Positions 7,875 through 16,926 of a DNA stretch of 37,659 nt are shown in pieces. Position numbers and translations under genes: made by a program. The notes beneath the pieces are model-generated. The model did not search any database and was not told the origin of the DNA. It worked only from the letters and a program-made list of their open reading frames with translations. This DNA is from Fidelibacterota bacterium. Its GTDB lineage: Bacteria; Fidelibacterota; UBA2242. The stretch is taken from the NCBI GenBank assembly GCA_021161185.1, contig JAGHBC010000144.1, positions 1 through 37,659 of the forward strand, in the 5' to 3' direction. Positions within the stretch are counted from its first letter, which is position 1. Each line of letters starts with the position of its first letter.

Positions 7875-8663
7875 ATGTTAAAAAAAATAATAGCAATACT
7901 ATTTAATTTTTATGAATACATCCTATTATTAATTCTTGTTTCTGCTTCTTTCATTATTTTATCAATGAACGAAGTGCCCCAGGTGAGGTCCTTGCAGGGA
8001 GATATAGCCGATACATTTGCGTTTATTCATTTCCCCGGAATCTGGATTAACCAGCTGTCCGGTTTACTTACAGAAAATGAAGCCCTGAAGCGTGAGAATC
8101 TGCAATTAAGGCTTCAAAATATTGAGTTCAAAGAAGCCTATATAGAAAACCAGCGCCTGAAAAAAATGTTGAACTTTCTTGATAGTACCTCTTTTGAGTT
8201 GGTTCCGGCAAAGGTGATCAATAAAGGAACCACGCCAATCGCCAATTCCATTTTAATAAATATTGGTAAACGCGCGGGAGTTCAACCAAATATGGCGGTC
8301 ATTTCCACAAAAGGAATTGTAGGAAAAACAATCGCTGTGGGAGATATTACCACACAGGTGCAGATATTTTTGGATGTGAACTTCAGGCTCAGTGTGAAAT
8401 TTCAGAATTCCAGAGCACTGGGTATCATGAAGTGGCATCCCGACGGTAGAGCGGAAGTACGTGAGATTCCAAACACGGTGGAAATTTATCCGGGAGAGTT
8501 AGTGCTTACTTCCGGTTATAGTAAAATTTATCCACCGAATATGATTGTTGGTAAAGTTATCGAAGTGAATCGTTCGGGAAATGAATTATTTCAATCGGTA
8601 ATAATTCGCCCGGTTGTAGATATTGATACCCTTGAAGAAGTATTTGTGATTTTATCTTATTGA
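7875..8663 (+). CDS. mreC: Rod-shape-determining protein MreC
   Basis: MreC links cytoplasmic MreB to the periplasmic wall enzymes and activates PBP2. The 262-residue protein has a short cytoplasmic N-terminus, one membrane segment (about residues 13-32), a periplasmic coiled coil (about 68-105, NEALKRENLQLRLQNIEF onward), and a C-terminal beta-rich domain with the family hallmarks GxxxGVQPNMAVIS, KGIVGK and LVLTSGYSKIYPPN. The start has no clear ribosome binding site. Its stop lies just before the mreD start codon. The order mreC-mreD-mrdA-rodA is the classic one. Confidence 0.92.
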   Translation: MLKKIIAILFNFYEYILLLILVSASFIILSMNEVPQVRSLQGDIADTFAFIHFPGIWINQLSGLLTENEALKRENLQLRLQNIEFKEAYIENQRLKKMLNFLDSTSFELVPAKVINKGTTPIANSILINIGKRAGVQPNMAVISTKGIVGKTIAVGDITTQVQIFLDVNFRLSVKFQNSRALGIMKWHPDGRAEVREIPNTVEIYPGELVLTSGYSKIYPPNMIVGKVIEVNRSGNELFQSVIIRPVVDIDTLEEVFVILSY

Positions 8664-8665
8664 TT

Positions 8666-9142
8666 ATGAAAAATGCGTTGTTATTAATCGGATTCAGCCT
8701 GTTGGCAATATTGCTGAATATTATAGTATCTCCATGGTTGGCAATTCAGGGGATCAAACCGGACTTTGTCCTGATTTTGCTTTTATTTGTATCAGCTCTG
8801 AAAGGGCGAGTATTCGGGCAATCCTACGGGTTTGTAATAGGCTTGCTCGTCGATATTATTGGAATAGGCTCCTTTTTGGGGCTGTCGGCTCTCACCAAGA
8901 CAATCGCAGGGTTTCTGGCGGGGAATTTTAAGAATAGCCGTAACCGAATAAATAATTTTACTTTTTATGGAATTAATATCATCATCATTTTTATCCATTT
9001 TGCAATATTTTATCTGATTAACTATAAATCCTGTGATTACAGCACCCAGTTTATAATTTTACGGTTCGTAATTCCTGAAACGATTTATACGTCGGTGGCG
9101 TTTATTTTAATTGACTATATTTTTCCCCTCGAGTCCTATTAA
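8666..9142 (+). CDS. mreD: Rod-shape-determining membrane protein MreD
   Basis: This is a 158-residue, very hydrophobic protein with about five membrane segments, the size and profile of MreD, which works with MreC and PBP2-RodA in the inner membrane. IKPDFVLILLLFVSALKGRVFGQSYGF and the following GLLVDIIG match the conserved MreD region (P-D-hydrophobic, then G-x-x-x-G-x-x-x-D). I chose the ATG at 8666; a TTG at 8660 in the same frame would overlap the mreC stop and add two residues. MreD sequences diverge strongly, so the call leans also on position between mreC and mrdA. Confidence 0.88.
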   Translation: MKNALLLIGFSLLAILLNIIVSPWLAIQGIKPDFVLILLLFVSALKGRVFGQSYGFVIGLLVDIIGIGSFLGLSALTKTIAGFLAGNFKNSRNRINNFTFYGINIIIIFIHFAIFYLINYKSCDYSTQFIILRFVIPETIYTSVAFILIDYIFPLESY

Positions 9143-9144
9143 AT

Positions 9145-10968
9145 ATGTTTTACTCTCCGAATAATGTCAATGTAGCGCGGCGCAATGCCCTTCTATTGGT
9201 CGTATTTACGTTGTTTGTAATCCTGGGGGCGCGATTATATCAGCTTCAGATTGTGCAATACAACCGCTTTGCCGGTATTGCCGAGGCAAACCGGATTCGG
9301 GTGGTTTCTCAGCAAGCGCCGCGGGGGATTATTTACGATCGGAATGGTAATATTATTGCTGAGAACAAATCCCAATATAATGTAAACATCATCCCCTTTG
9401 AAGTCGGAAAAGATAAAATGACGTACACTACTCTAAGTGAGATTTTAAATATTCCTGAAGAGGAAATTCACCGCAGGGTAAAAAGGAATTGGCGCGGTCA
9501 ATTTTTACCGGTAAGAATTATGGAAGATATAGATTTTCAGACTTTAGCGGAGATGGAAGAACGCCGGTTGGAATTACCCGGAGTGCTTTATTCTCTCGAA
9601 CCGATACGTTCATTCCCGACTCATGCAAATTTAAGCCATGTCCTTGGATATGTGCGGGAAGTGAACGCGAAAGATTTGCAAACAATTAAAGATTACGGCT
9701 ATCAATCGGGTGATTTAATCGGTTGGAAGGGAGTTGAACGTGAATATGAAAGTGTTTTGCGCGGTAAACGGGGCTTCAGTTATATTCAAGTGAATGTTTT
9801 TGGTCAGGAAGTCGGTACGGTACAAGATAAACGTAGTGTCGTGCCGGAGTTTGGTAATGATCTTTATTTGACCATAGACCTCGGGCTACAGCAATATGCG
9901 GAAGAAATTCTCGTTGGTAAGAAAGGTGCCATTGTGATAATGAACGCGATAAATGGCGAAATACTTTCGTTAGTCAGCAAACCGGATTATTCTCCCAACC
10001 TGTTTTCCGGGATTGTTAGGTCTGAAATCTGGGACACTTTGCGCACTAATCCGGATCGCCCTCTTTATAATCGTGTTACACAAGGGATTTATCCTCCCGG
10101 CTCTACTTTTAAAATGATTGCCGCTATAGCAGCTCTTGAGAATAATATTATCGATCCAAAGATGAAAATACGATGCCGGGGAAGTTTTAAACTTGGGCGT
10201 CGAACTTTTAAATGCTGGAAATTAACCGGTCACGGGAACATGGATTTACATGATGCCCTAGTCAATTCCTGTAATGTCTATTTTTATAATCTGATTCGGA
10301 AAATGGATATTGATTTGTGGGCTAAGTATGCGAAGAAATTCCGATTTGGTGAAATAAGCGGCATCGATTTATATGGAGAGTCTCCCGGGGTTGTGCCTGA
10401 TAAAGCTTTTTTAGATAAAAAATATGGCGTCGGTGGTTGGGCGGAAGGTAATAAATTAAATCTGGTGATCGGTCAGGGGGATTTACTAGTTACTCCGATA
10501 CAGATGGCTCGTTTTTCAGCCGCCCTGGCCACTAACGGCAAATTATGTGTTCCTCATCTGGGATTGAAATATTTTAATCGTAAGAAAAATCAATTTTATC
10601 AGTTTAATCCGGTAAATTCTGATTCTATAACGGATATTTCAGAATCCACCTGGGAGTTTATCAAAGATGCGATGTTTGAAGTTGTTAATTCCCAAATCGG
10701 TACGGGGCGAGCAGCGCGAGTAAAAGGCTTGGATGTTTACGGGAAGACCGGAACTGCCCAAAATCCTCATGGGAAATCACATTCCTGGTTTATAGGGTTT
10801 TCTAAAGATGGTCAACAGGTGACGGCAATGGCGATACTTGTCGAGCACGGCGGATCTGGTGGAGGGGAAGCTGCCCGGATTGCCTCAAAATTATTTAAGT
10901 ATTGCTCTAAGAATCTAGCCCAACAACGATTTCTAAGCATGAAGGTGAATGATATTGAAGCAAGGTAA
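9145..10968 (+). CDS. mrdA: Penicillin-binding protein 2 (cell-elongation transpeptidase)
   Basis: PBP2 cross-links peptidoglycan during elongation, partnered with the RodA glycosyltransferase. The 607-residue protein has an N-terminal membrane anchor (about 14-33), a PBP dimerisation domain (about 50-230, with APRGIIYDRNG), and a transpeptidase domain with all three active-site motifs: S320-T-F-K323, S375-C-N377 and K534-T-G536. The length is typical. It begins 2 bases after mreD and its 3' end overlaps rodA, which fits the tight coupling of this pair. Nothing suggests beta-lactam-resistance remodelling; all motifs are canonical. Confidence 0.95.
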   Translation: MFYSPNNVNVARRNALLLVVFTLFVILGARLYQLQIVQYNRFAGIAEANRIRVVSQQAPRGIIYDRNGNIIAENKSQYNVNIIPFEVGKDKMTYTTLSEILNIPEEEIHRRVKRNWRGQFLPVRIMEDIDFQTLAEMEERRLELPGVLYSLEPIRSFPTHANLSHVLGYVREVNAKDLQTIKDYGYQSGDLIGWKGVEREYESVLRGKRGFSYIQVNVFGQEVGTVQDKRSVVPEFGNDLYLTIDLGLQQYAEEILVGKKGAIVIMNAINGEILSLVSKPDYSPNLFSGIVRSEIWDTLRTNPDRPLYNRVTQGIYPPGSTFKMIAAIAALENNIIDPKMKIRCRGSFKLGRRTFKCWKLTGHGNMDLHDALVNSCNVYFYNLIRKMDIDLWAKYAKKFRFGEISGIDLYGESPGVVPDKAFLDKKYGVGGWAEGNKLNLVIGQGDLLVTPIQMARFSAALATNGKLCVPHLGLKYFNRKKNQFYQFNPVNSDSITDISESTWEFIKDAMFEVVNSQIGTGRAARVKGLDVYGKTGTAQNPHGKSHSWFIGFSKDGQQVTAMAILVEHGGSGGGEAARIASKLFKYCSKNLAQQRFLSMKVNDIEAR

Positions 10969-12187
10969 GATAGATAATTCAACGCTCAACTCTAATTTTC
11001 TTATGTTTCTCACGGTCTTTCTGCTCTGTATGGCGGGACTTGTTGCTCTTTACAGCACTTCCATTCATATTGATGCCCCATTTTTTAAAAAAGTAGTTGG
11101 TAAACAATTGATTTGGATACTATTCGGAATTTTATCAGCTCTAATAGTTATTTTTACCCAAAAGAAAATTCTCTTTAATGGAGCCTACATTTTTTATTGG
11201 GTTGGAATTGTTCTAATACTTTCGCCTTTTTTTATTGGTGGTTCTGTGGCCGGAACTCATCGTTGGTTGGCCTTAGGGCCTTTTCATTTCCAACCCTCGG
11301 AGTTTATGAAAATATTCGTTATTCTTGGGGTTGCTCGTTATTTATCCAAAAATGATCTGGTTATCTCAAATTTCAGGTCGTTAATCATACCGCTGTTACT
11401 GGTATTATTACCAATGGCAATCGTATTGCGACAGCCCGATTTAGGGACTTCCTTGATTTATATTTTACTGGTTTTTCCAATGTTAATTTGGGCCGGAGCG
11501 CGAATCTACCATCTATTCATTATTGTGGCGCCTGTAATTAGTATTTTGACTGCGTTTAATTTTTATACTTTTTTTATTTGGGTTATTTTCGTGCTTATTG
11601 TGCTGTATTTAAGTAAAGAGAAAATCTGGCTGGCCATTGTGCTGTTTGTATTGAATTTGTCTCTTGGGTTTCTTACTCCTGTACTTTGGAATCGCCTTAA
11701 GCCGTATCAGCAGAACCGAATTTTAACGCTTTTTAATGTCGATGCCGACCCCCAGGGGTCCGGATATCAGGTAATTCAGTCACAGATTGCAATTGGAACC
11801 GGGGGAATGTTTGGGAAGGGGCTGGGCAATGGCACTCAAACCCATCTGAAATTTTTGCCAGAGCAGCATAATGATTTCATTTTTTCAGTTGTAGGAGAAG
11901 AGTGCGGATTTATTGGAGTGGCTGCGGTTCTGATATTGTTCTTTTTGCTTATAGTATTGTTAATCGATACAGCTTTCCGTCTTAGAGACCGATTTAGTTC
12001 TCTGGTTGTTATTGGAGTGGCAAGTGTTTTACTTTTTCACGTTGTTATTAATGTCGCGATGACAATTGGATTAATGCCCGTAACGGGCTTACCGCTTCCT
12101 TTTTTAAGTTATGGAGGCTCATTTATTGTGCTCTGTTTTATCTTAATTGGGATGGTTTGGAATCTTAGTATGGAACGATTTCGGTAA
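10955..12187 (+). CDS. rodA: RodA peptidoglycan glycosyltransferase (SEDS family)
   Basis: RodA polymerises glycan strands from lipid II in the inner membrane for elongation. It has about ten membrane segments and the SEDS signatures GTHRWLALGPFHFQPSE, RQPDLGTSLIY (with the catalytic-loop Asp), FLPEQHNDFIFSVVGEECG and GLPLPFLSYGGS. I chose the TTG at 10955 because GAAGGTGA (10941-10948), a near-perfect ribosome binding site, lies 6 bases before it; the ATG at 10949 sits only one base after that site and would add two residues. It overlaps mrdA by 14 bases. The product is 410 residues, a little longer than E. coli RodA. Confidence 0.94.
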   Translation: MKQGKIDNSTLNSNFLMFLTVFLLCMAGLVALYSTSIHIDAPFFKKVVGKQLIWILFGILSALIVIFTQKKILFNGAYIFYWVGIVLILSPFFIGGSVAGTHRWLALGPFHFQPSEFMKIFVILGVARYLSKNDLVISNFRSLIIPLLLVLLPMAIVLRQPDLGTSLIYILLVFPMLIWAGARIYHLFIIVAPVISILTAFNFYTFFIWVIFVLIVLYLSKEKIWLAIVLFVLNLSLGFLTPVLWNRLKPYQQNRILTLFNVDADPQGSGYQVIQSQIAIGTGGMFGKGLGNGTQTHLKFLPEQHNDFIFSVVGEECGFIGVAAVLILFFLLIVLLIDTAFRLRDRFSSLVVIGVASVLLFHVVINVAMTIGLMPVTGLPLPFLSYGGSFIVLCFILIGMVWNLSMERFR

Positions 12188-12351
12188 ACTGGTTGAATTA
12201 TTTAAATTTACATTTGTATTTTTAAGAGAATTTAGTAAATTTCAGCTTGGATTTATGTCGAGAATTAAAAGTAGAGAAGTTTTGAGAAATATATGACAGC
12301 CTCTATAAAAGTGGGCATTAAAAAACGCTAAAATATTTATGAAATGGGATT

Positions 12352-13191
12352 ATGATTAAACGAATTTATTTTTTAACATCCGAAATAGTTCCCTTTGCGG
12401 AAAACTATCACCTTGCATCCTTTTCAAAAGAGATACCGGTGGTATTCAATGAAAGAAAATTTGACTTCAGAGTAATGATGCCGAAATACTCTTTCATCAG
12501 CGAAAGACGTTATGTCCTACGTGAAGTTATTCGATTGAGGGACATGGAACTTCAGTTTAAAAATGAAACCATCATGGCCAGTGTAAAGTCGGCTTTTATT
12601 CCAAATACAAAAGTTCAGGTCTATTTCCTCGAACATGAAAATTATTACACGAATGAAGCACCCGGTCTGTATGAAGAGCAGCCTAAGTCGGAATTTGGAC
12701 GAAATGCCTTGCGATTTGGCTATTTTGCGTCGGCGGCGTTAATAACCTTAAATTATTTACGGTGGAAACCGGAAGTAATTATCTGTAACGATTGGCAAAT
12801 GAGTTTGGTCCCATTACTGATTAATTCCAATATATTGGACAAATCCTATTTTGAGGGCGTTAAAATTATCCAAATATTGCAGTCAAAAAATCCCAATTCG
12901 AAGTATAAGATCGAAGATTATAAAAGCATTGGACTGACGGAATTCGATACCGCTTTAATAGAGGATGGCGATAAAATGGATTGTGTTGCCGCCGCTCATC
13001 ATATCTGTGATCATACCCTGGTGATAAATAATAAAGAAGATCTGTTGGAAACTTATAAAGCTGATCCTACGTTTAAAAGTTTGTTTAAAGATAGCGAACC
13101 AAAAATTACAACTTATAATCTTGAGAATGAATCTCCGGAAGAATGGCAAAAGTTAGCAGATGAAATTATTAGAATTGTGGAAAAATTATAA
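12352..13191 (+). CDS. Truncated glycogen/starch synthase-like protein (GT5 N-terminal domain only)
   Basis: The 279 residues correspond to the N-terminal Rossmann half of GT5 glycogen synthases: YFLTSEIVPFAE at the start, FRVMMPKYSFISERRYVLREV, VQVYFLEHENYY and PEVIICNDWQMSLVPL. The C-terminal GT-B half that binds ADP-glucose is absent. The N-terminal KxGG loop used by real synthases is also missing: after PFAE comes NYHLASFSKEI, and the usual HDWQ is NDWQ. The gene is therefore unlikely to make glycogen on its own. I recall proteins of about 270 residues with this same reduced form throughout Bacteroidota, annotated as glycogen/starch synthase and of unknown function, next to a DUF4270 lipoprotein gene. 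The following lipoprotein gene here overlaps by 32 bases, the same kind of arrangement. Confidence 0.72.
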   Translation: MIKRIYFLTSEIVPFAENYHLASFSKEIPVVFNERKFDFRVMMPKYSFISERRYVLREVIRLRDMELQFKNETIMASVKSAFIPNTKVQVYFLEHENYYTNEAPGLYEEQPKSEFGRNALRFGYFASAALITLNYLRWKPEVIICNDWQMSLVPLLINSNILDKSYFEGVKIIQILQSKNPNSKYKIEDYKSIGLTEFDTALIEDGDKMDCVAAAHHICDHTLVINNKEDLLETYKADPTFKSLFKDSEPKITTYNLENESPEEWQKLADEIIRIVEKL

Positions 13192-14419
13192 TCAAAAGGA
13201 TCGCCGTTCCGGGCGCTCAATAAGTCAACCGCCTTATCTTGCTATCATTTCAGTCTATAAATGGTGGTTTCTTGTTATATTATTGGTTTTGGGAGCATGT
13301 GAAGAAAAAATACCGACTCTGCCGATCAACAAAGCGCCTTTAATATTCGAAACAATCACTATTCCGGCTAATTCCCTGAATTTTGTTCAGAGAACTATAG
13401 AACCCAATTTGGGCACCTCAGGTGTTCTGTTTGCCGGCAACGATGAACATATCTATGCCTATACGTTATTAAAGTTTGCAGACCTTACGAGCCTACCGGA
13501 TATCCTGGATTCGCTCATATCGGTGTCTCTGAATTTGCAAACTTACCATCAATTTCAATCTTCAGGAGTGTCGGCGGATTCCGTTGATATATCAATTTCC
13601 CGGCTCTATAATAATGGGGATGATCCCTGGTCGGAAGATAGTAGTAACTATAATAACTTTGTTTTAACGGACTACACGGTTGATTATCTTACTTCCTTTA
13701 CATTTCACGAAAGCGATACTATAACTGTTAAAAGTGTTTTGCTGGATAGTGTTTTGCTGGATTGGCATGCCGGAAATAATACGGACTATACTCTGGTTTT
13801 ACAGCAGGCCGACACAGCGATAGCCAGCGTACAGGCATTCTATTCCAGTGAAGAAACTTATTATCCGTGGTTAGAGATTTCTTACATTCAGGATGGTGAT
13901 ACCGTTATTAATAAAATCAAACCCTCCGAAGATCTGTCTATAATATCTTTTAAGGATAATGTGGATACTGACAAAAGCCTGTCAATCAGCGCCGGTCGAA
14001 TGTCTTTTGTCCGTTTGAATTTTAATTTAAAAAATCTAATCCTGGATAAAAATGCAGTAATTGCCAAAGCTAATTTACATTTAAATATTAATCAGGACCA
14101 GAGCCAGTCATACGGGGAAAATTTCAGTCTTTATGTGACGATACCGGATTCTGTCGTGAATGATACTTCGGATTATAATCCTATGCATCAGGTCTATGAT
14201 CACCTGCATCCGATTGGAAGTACGGACAACGATGCGGTAATTGATGTCAAGAAGGTGATTCAAGGCATTACCAGTAACTATATCGATAACTATGGAATCG
14301 TTCTGTGGGCGGCGCCGACAAATTTAAATATATCGACTATAAGTTTTTATAATACATCCAGTCAAAATCCGGTCGATAGCCGACCTTATTTGGAAATACT
14401 AACCATGAAAGAACAATAG
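13160..14419 (+). CDS. Lipoprotein with two beta-rich repeats, DUF4270/DNRLRE-like
   Basis: No enzyme family is recognisable. The protein has a long, basic N-terminus (residues 1-34), a hydrophobic stretch WWFLVILLVLGAC ending in a lipobox with C47, then two domains of similar plan. Domain 1 (about 55-250) and domain 2 (about 250-417) each run: hydrophobic strand (SVSLNLQ / KANLHLNI), a segment starting with DSVDISI / ENFSLYVT, a strand ending YTLVLQQ / YGIVLWAAP, and a closing PWLEISY / RPYLEIL. This resembles DNRLRE-type and DUF4270-type surface proteins. The ATG at 13160 overlaps the upstream gene by 32 bases and leaves an unusually long pre-membrane segment; no better start codon is available downstream. 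The role is unknown, probably at the outer membrane. Confidence 0.6.
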   Translation: MKLLELWKNYNQKDRRSGRSISQPPYLAIISVYKWWFLVILLVLGACEEKIPTLPINKAPLIFETITIPANSLNFVQRTIEPNLGTSGVLFAGNDEHIYAYTLLKFADLTSLPDILDSLISVSLNLQTYHQFQSSGVSADSVDISISRLYNNGDDPWSEDSSNYNNFVLTDYTVDYLTSFTFHESDTITVKSVLLDSVLLDWHAGNNTDYTLVLQQADTAIASVQAFYSSEETYYPWLEISYIQDGDTVINKIKPSEDLSIISFKDNVDTDKSLSISAGRMSFVRLNFNLKNLILDKNAVIAKANLHLNINQDQSQSYGENFSLYVTIPDSVVNDTSDYNPMHQVYDHLHPIGSTDNDAVIDVKKVIQGITSNYIDNYGIVLWAAPTNLNISTISFYNTSSQNPVDSRPYLEILTMKEQ

Positions 14420-14423
14420 ATTA

Positions 14424-15617
14424 ATGTATAAACGGATATTGTTATTACTGCTTATCTCCGGATCATTGATGGGACAGAATTCTAATTATTCTTCCTATGG
14501 CTTTGGTTTACCGGCTCCTTACCTTTCTGTCCGCAGCCTTGGATTGGGTAATACCGGGGCGGCAATCTCCGATTCATTAAGTCTAAATATAGCCAATCCA
14601 GCGCTCTGGAATGGGTTTGCTACAACCTCTTTGCAGGGACAGGCGGGCTCATCCATGCTTGAAAATCAACAAGGAATATTAACCCAATTTTTAGGATTTT
14701 CTGTTAAATTCCCTGTGGGTGATAAGGTTGGTCTTGCCATGGGTATCACACCGGTGACACGGATGGAAGGGGGAAAAAGTTTCACTGATTCCAGCTCCTT
14801 TGGAGCGACGGTAGTAAACTATTCATCCGATGTTCAGGTTTCCGGTGGGATTTCACAATTCTTCATAGGCGGTGGTTACCGGATAAGTCCGCGGTTTCAA
14901 CTGGGATTAAAAGCCCAAGTATATTTTGGTAATTATTTGACCAAAATGGATACCGATCTTGATGATGGAAGTATAAAAAGTTATTTTAAGAAATATACAA
15001 TTGTTCAGGGGGTCCAAATTGGTACCGGTTCGTACTGGATCAGCAAAGACCGTAAATCGGGGTTGGCGCTTTATTTGGATTATCCTTTAAAATTTGAATC
15101 TTACCGAATGTACGATTTTTATTTTGGCGATGACAGCACAACCAGCCACCAGGCAATTCCTTATCCGGCGATGTTTCAGTTGGGCGTCCGAAGGCAAATA
15201 AGCAAATCGCTGACTTTTTCTGCGGATGTTTCACATTCTATCGTTTCGGGTTCACTATTAAAGGACTTTTATGTCCTCGAAAAAACTGAAGCAAAAAATC
15301 CCTTTTATATTGGATTCGGTCTTGAAAAAGAGAAACCCTATCGACCGGGGACAACTATTTGGCAGCAAATGGCGCTGAGAGGCGGCGCATACTATAAATC
15401 GGAGATGATTTATCAATCCGGTGGGTTGAAAGAGTCCGGTATCAGCATTGGAGTAGGATTGCCTTTTATGCAAAATTTAAATCGCATAGATTTAGCGATT
15501 GTTGCTGCAATTCGCGACGGATTTCTAAATAATACCTACGGCAAAGAGAAGGTGCTGTCCGTTTATATCAGCGTTACAACAGGGGAATTGTGGTTTAGGA
15601 AGTTTAAACGTTTTTAA
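14424..15617 (+). CDS. Outer-membrane beta-barrel protein, function unknown
   Basis: This is a 397-residue secreted protein with an 18-residue signal peptide (cut after LMGQ or thereabouts) and an alternating beta pattern throughout, as in FadL/PorV-like barrels. The segment YLSVRSLGLGNTGAAISDSL with NIANPALW is the common start of this class, in which SxALGGAGxA and NPA motifs line the N-terminal strand. The C-terminus is basic and lacks the usual terminal aromatic carboxylate strand in an obvious form. It starts 4 bases after the lipoprotein gene and so likely works with it. I cannot name a substrate or pathway. Confidence 0.6.
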   Translation: MYKRILLLLLISGSLMGQNSNYSSYGFGLPAPYLSVRSLGLGNTGAAISDSLSLNIANPALWNGFATTSLQGQAGSSMLENQQGILTQFLGFSVKFPVGDKVGLAMGITPVTRMEGGKSFTDSSSFGATVVNYSSDVQVSGGISQFFIGGGYRISPRFQLGLKAQVYFGNYLTKMDTDLDDGSIKSYFKKYTIVQGVQIGTGSYWISKDRKSGLALYLDYPLKFESYRMYDFYFGDDSTTSHQAIPYPAMFQLGVRRQISKSLTFSADVSHSIVSGSLLKDFYVLEKTEAKNPFYIGFGLEKEKPYRPGTTIWQQMALRGGAYYKSEMIYQSGGLKESGISIGVGLPFMQNLNRIDLAIVAAIRDGFLNNTYGKEKVLSVYISVTTGELWFRKFKRF

Positions 15618-15639
15618 AAACCAGGAGGAGGAGCGTGAT

Positions 15640-16926
15640 ATGGAAAACAAGCGCTTAATACATCTGATAGTTTTCGTTATAATCCTTGCGGCATTAGTAT
15701 TTTTTACGAGTTGTGTGCCGCCGGCGGACAGTACCGAGGATGCCCAAGTATCAGGCACTGCAACCGAGCCTGAAATTGACCGGGATAAATGTGATCTTTA
15801 TCTGAATTTTGCTTATAGTTACTATCAAAACCAGAACTGGCACGGTACAATCAAGAATTACAAGAAAATGATGGAATATGGTTGTCAGAAAGAATATGCT
15901 CAGGATATATATCCCTACTACGGACGAGCTTACCAGCAATTGGCAAAAAACGACCCGGTTTATTACGATAGTGCGCTTTATGTCTATCTTGAAGGTCAAA
16001 AGTATCTTCCCGATGATTTTTATATTCATAAGAATATCGCTTACATCTATCATATCCAGGGAAAAGCTGATTTGGAAATCCGGCAATATGAGAAAATGCT
16101 GGAAATCGCACCTGAGGATATTGATCTCTATCGAAGTTATATTAAATTGTGTTTTGTCCAGGAACGTTATGAAGATATGCTTTGGGGAATTGAGAAATTG
16201 CTGGAGATCAAACCAAATGATGAACAAGCAATTAATGACCGTTTGATCGCTTATGAGAAATTGGGTAAAGATATTACAACAGTTCGCAGAGAACAGTGGG
16301 AGCGAAATCCGGACAACGTTCGTTTTGGAATGGAATACGCCAAGGCGCTAACGGAACAGCTTGAATATGGTAAAGCAATTGAAGTATACAAGAAAGTTAC
16401 GAGGCTGGATTTGCGTAATGAGCAAGCCTGGGCGGAATTAGCAGATTTATACAAGACATTAGGGCGCTATGCTGAAGCATCTTCGGTCTATGAGCATATC
16501 AATAAAAATATTGATCCCCTGGACCTTGAAGTAATCGACAATATTACAAAAATGCGACAGAATCTGACTGATTTTTCAGGCGCATACAATTGGGCTAAAA
16601 AAGCAATTGCTATCGGGAATTCCAGTTTGGCTTATAAGATACGCGGAGATCTTTTTTATGCTGCTGCCGAATATTATAGCAGCTCACGGCAGTTGAATTT
16701 TGAAGACAAACTAGTATATAAGTTGGCCTATGATGACTATCTGGAAGCATATAAGTTAGGTGATTATAGCGTCAAATCACGAATTGATTTTCTCAAGGAA
16801 TACATGATTCCCAAACGTGAAGATTGGTTCATGAATAAAATTGATGCCACTGGGAAAGAAAGGACAGTTTATCGTCCACGCTTAGAGTGTTACAGCTGGA
16901 TTGATATTAACGTAAAACAGAATTAA
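15640..16926 (+). CDS. TPR-repeat lipoprotein
   Basis: A very strong ribosome binding site (GGAGGAGGAG, 15623-15632) precedes the ATG. The signal sequence ends in a lipobox FFTSC (C25), so the protein should be lipid-anchored in the envelope. From about residue 45 onward it consists of helical tetratricopeptide repeats (for example LYLNFAYSYYQNQNWHGTI, HKNIAYIYHIQGKADLEI, AWAELADLYKTLGRYAEA), the usual protein-protein scaffold. About 70 residues at the C-terminus are not obviously TPR. The stop overlaps the rpiB start as TAATG. It could be an assembly partner for the barrel protein upstream (inference from position). Confidence 0.75.
   Translation: MENKRLIHLIVFVIILAALVFFTSCVPPADSTEDAQVSGTATEPEIDRDKCDLYLNFAYSYYQNQNWHGTIKNYKKMMEYGCQKEYAQDIYPYYGRAYQQLAKNDPVYYDSALYVYLEGQKYLPDDFYIHKNIAYIYHIQGKADLEIRQYEKMLEIAPEDIDLYRSYIKLCFVQERYEDMLWGIEKLLEIKPNDEQAINDRLIAYEKLGKDITTVRREQWERNPDNVRFGMEYAKALTEQLEYGKAIEVYKKVTRLDLRNEQAWAELADLYKTLGRYAEASSVYEHINKNIDPLDLEVIDNITKMRQNLTDFSGAYNWAKKAIAIGNSSLAYKIRGDLFYAAAEYYSSSRQLNFEDKLVYKLAYDDYLEAYKLGDYSVKSRIDFLKEYMIPKREDWFMNKIDATGKERTVYRPRLECYSWIDINVKQN

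Noticed and set aside
15751-16227. 158-codon frame on the - strand inside the TPR gene
   Set aside because: Shadow frame: very Ile/Phe-rich, no ribosome binding site, and the + strand gene is well supported.
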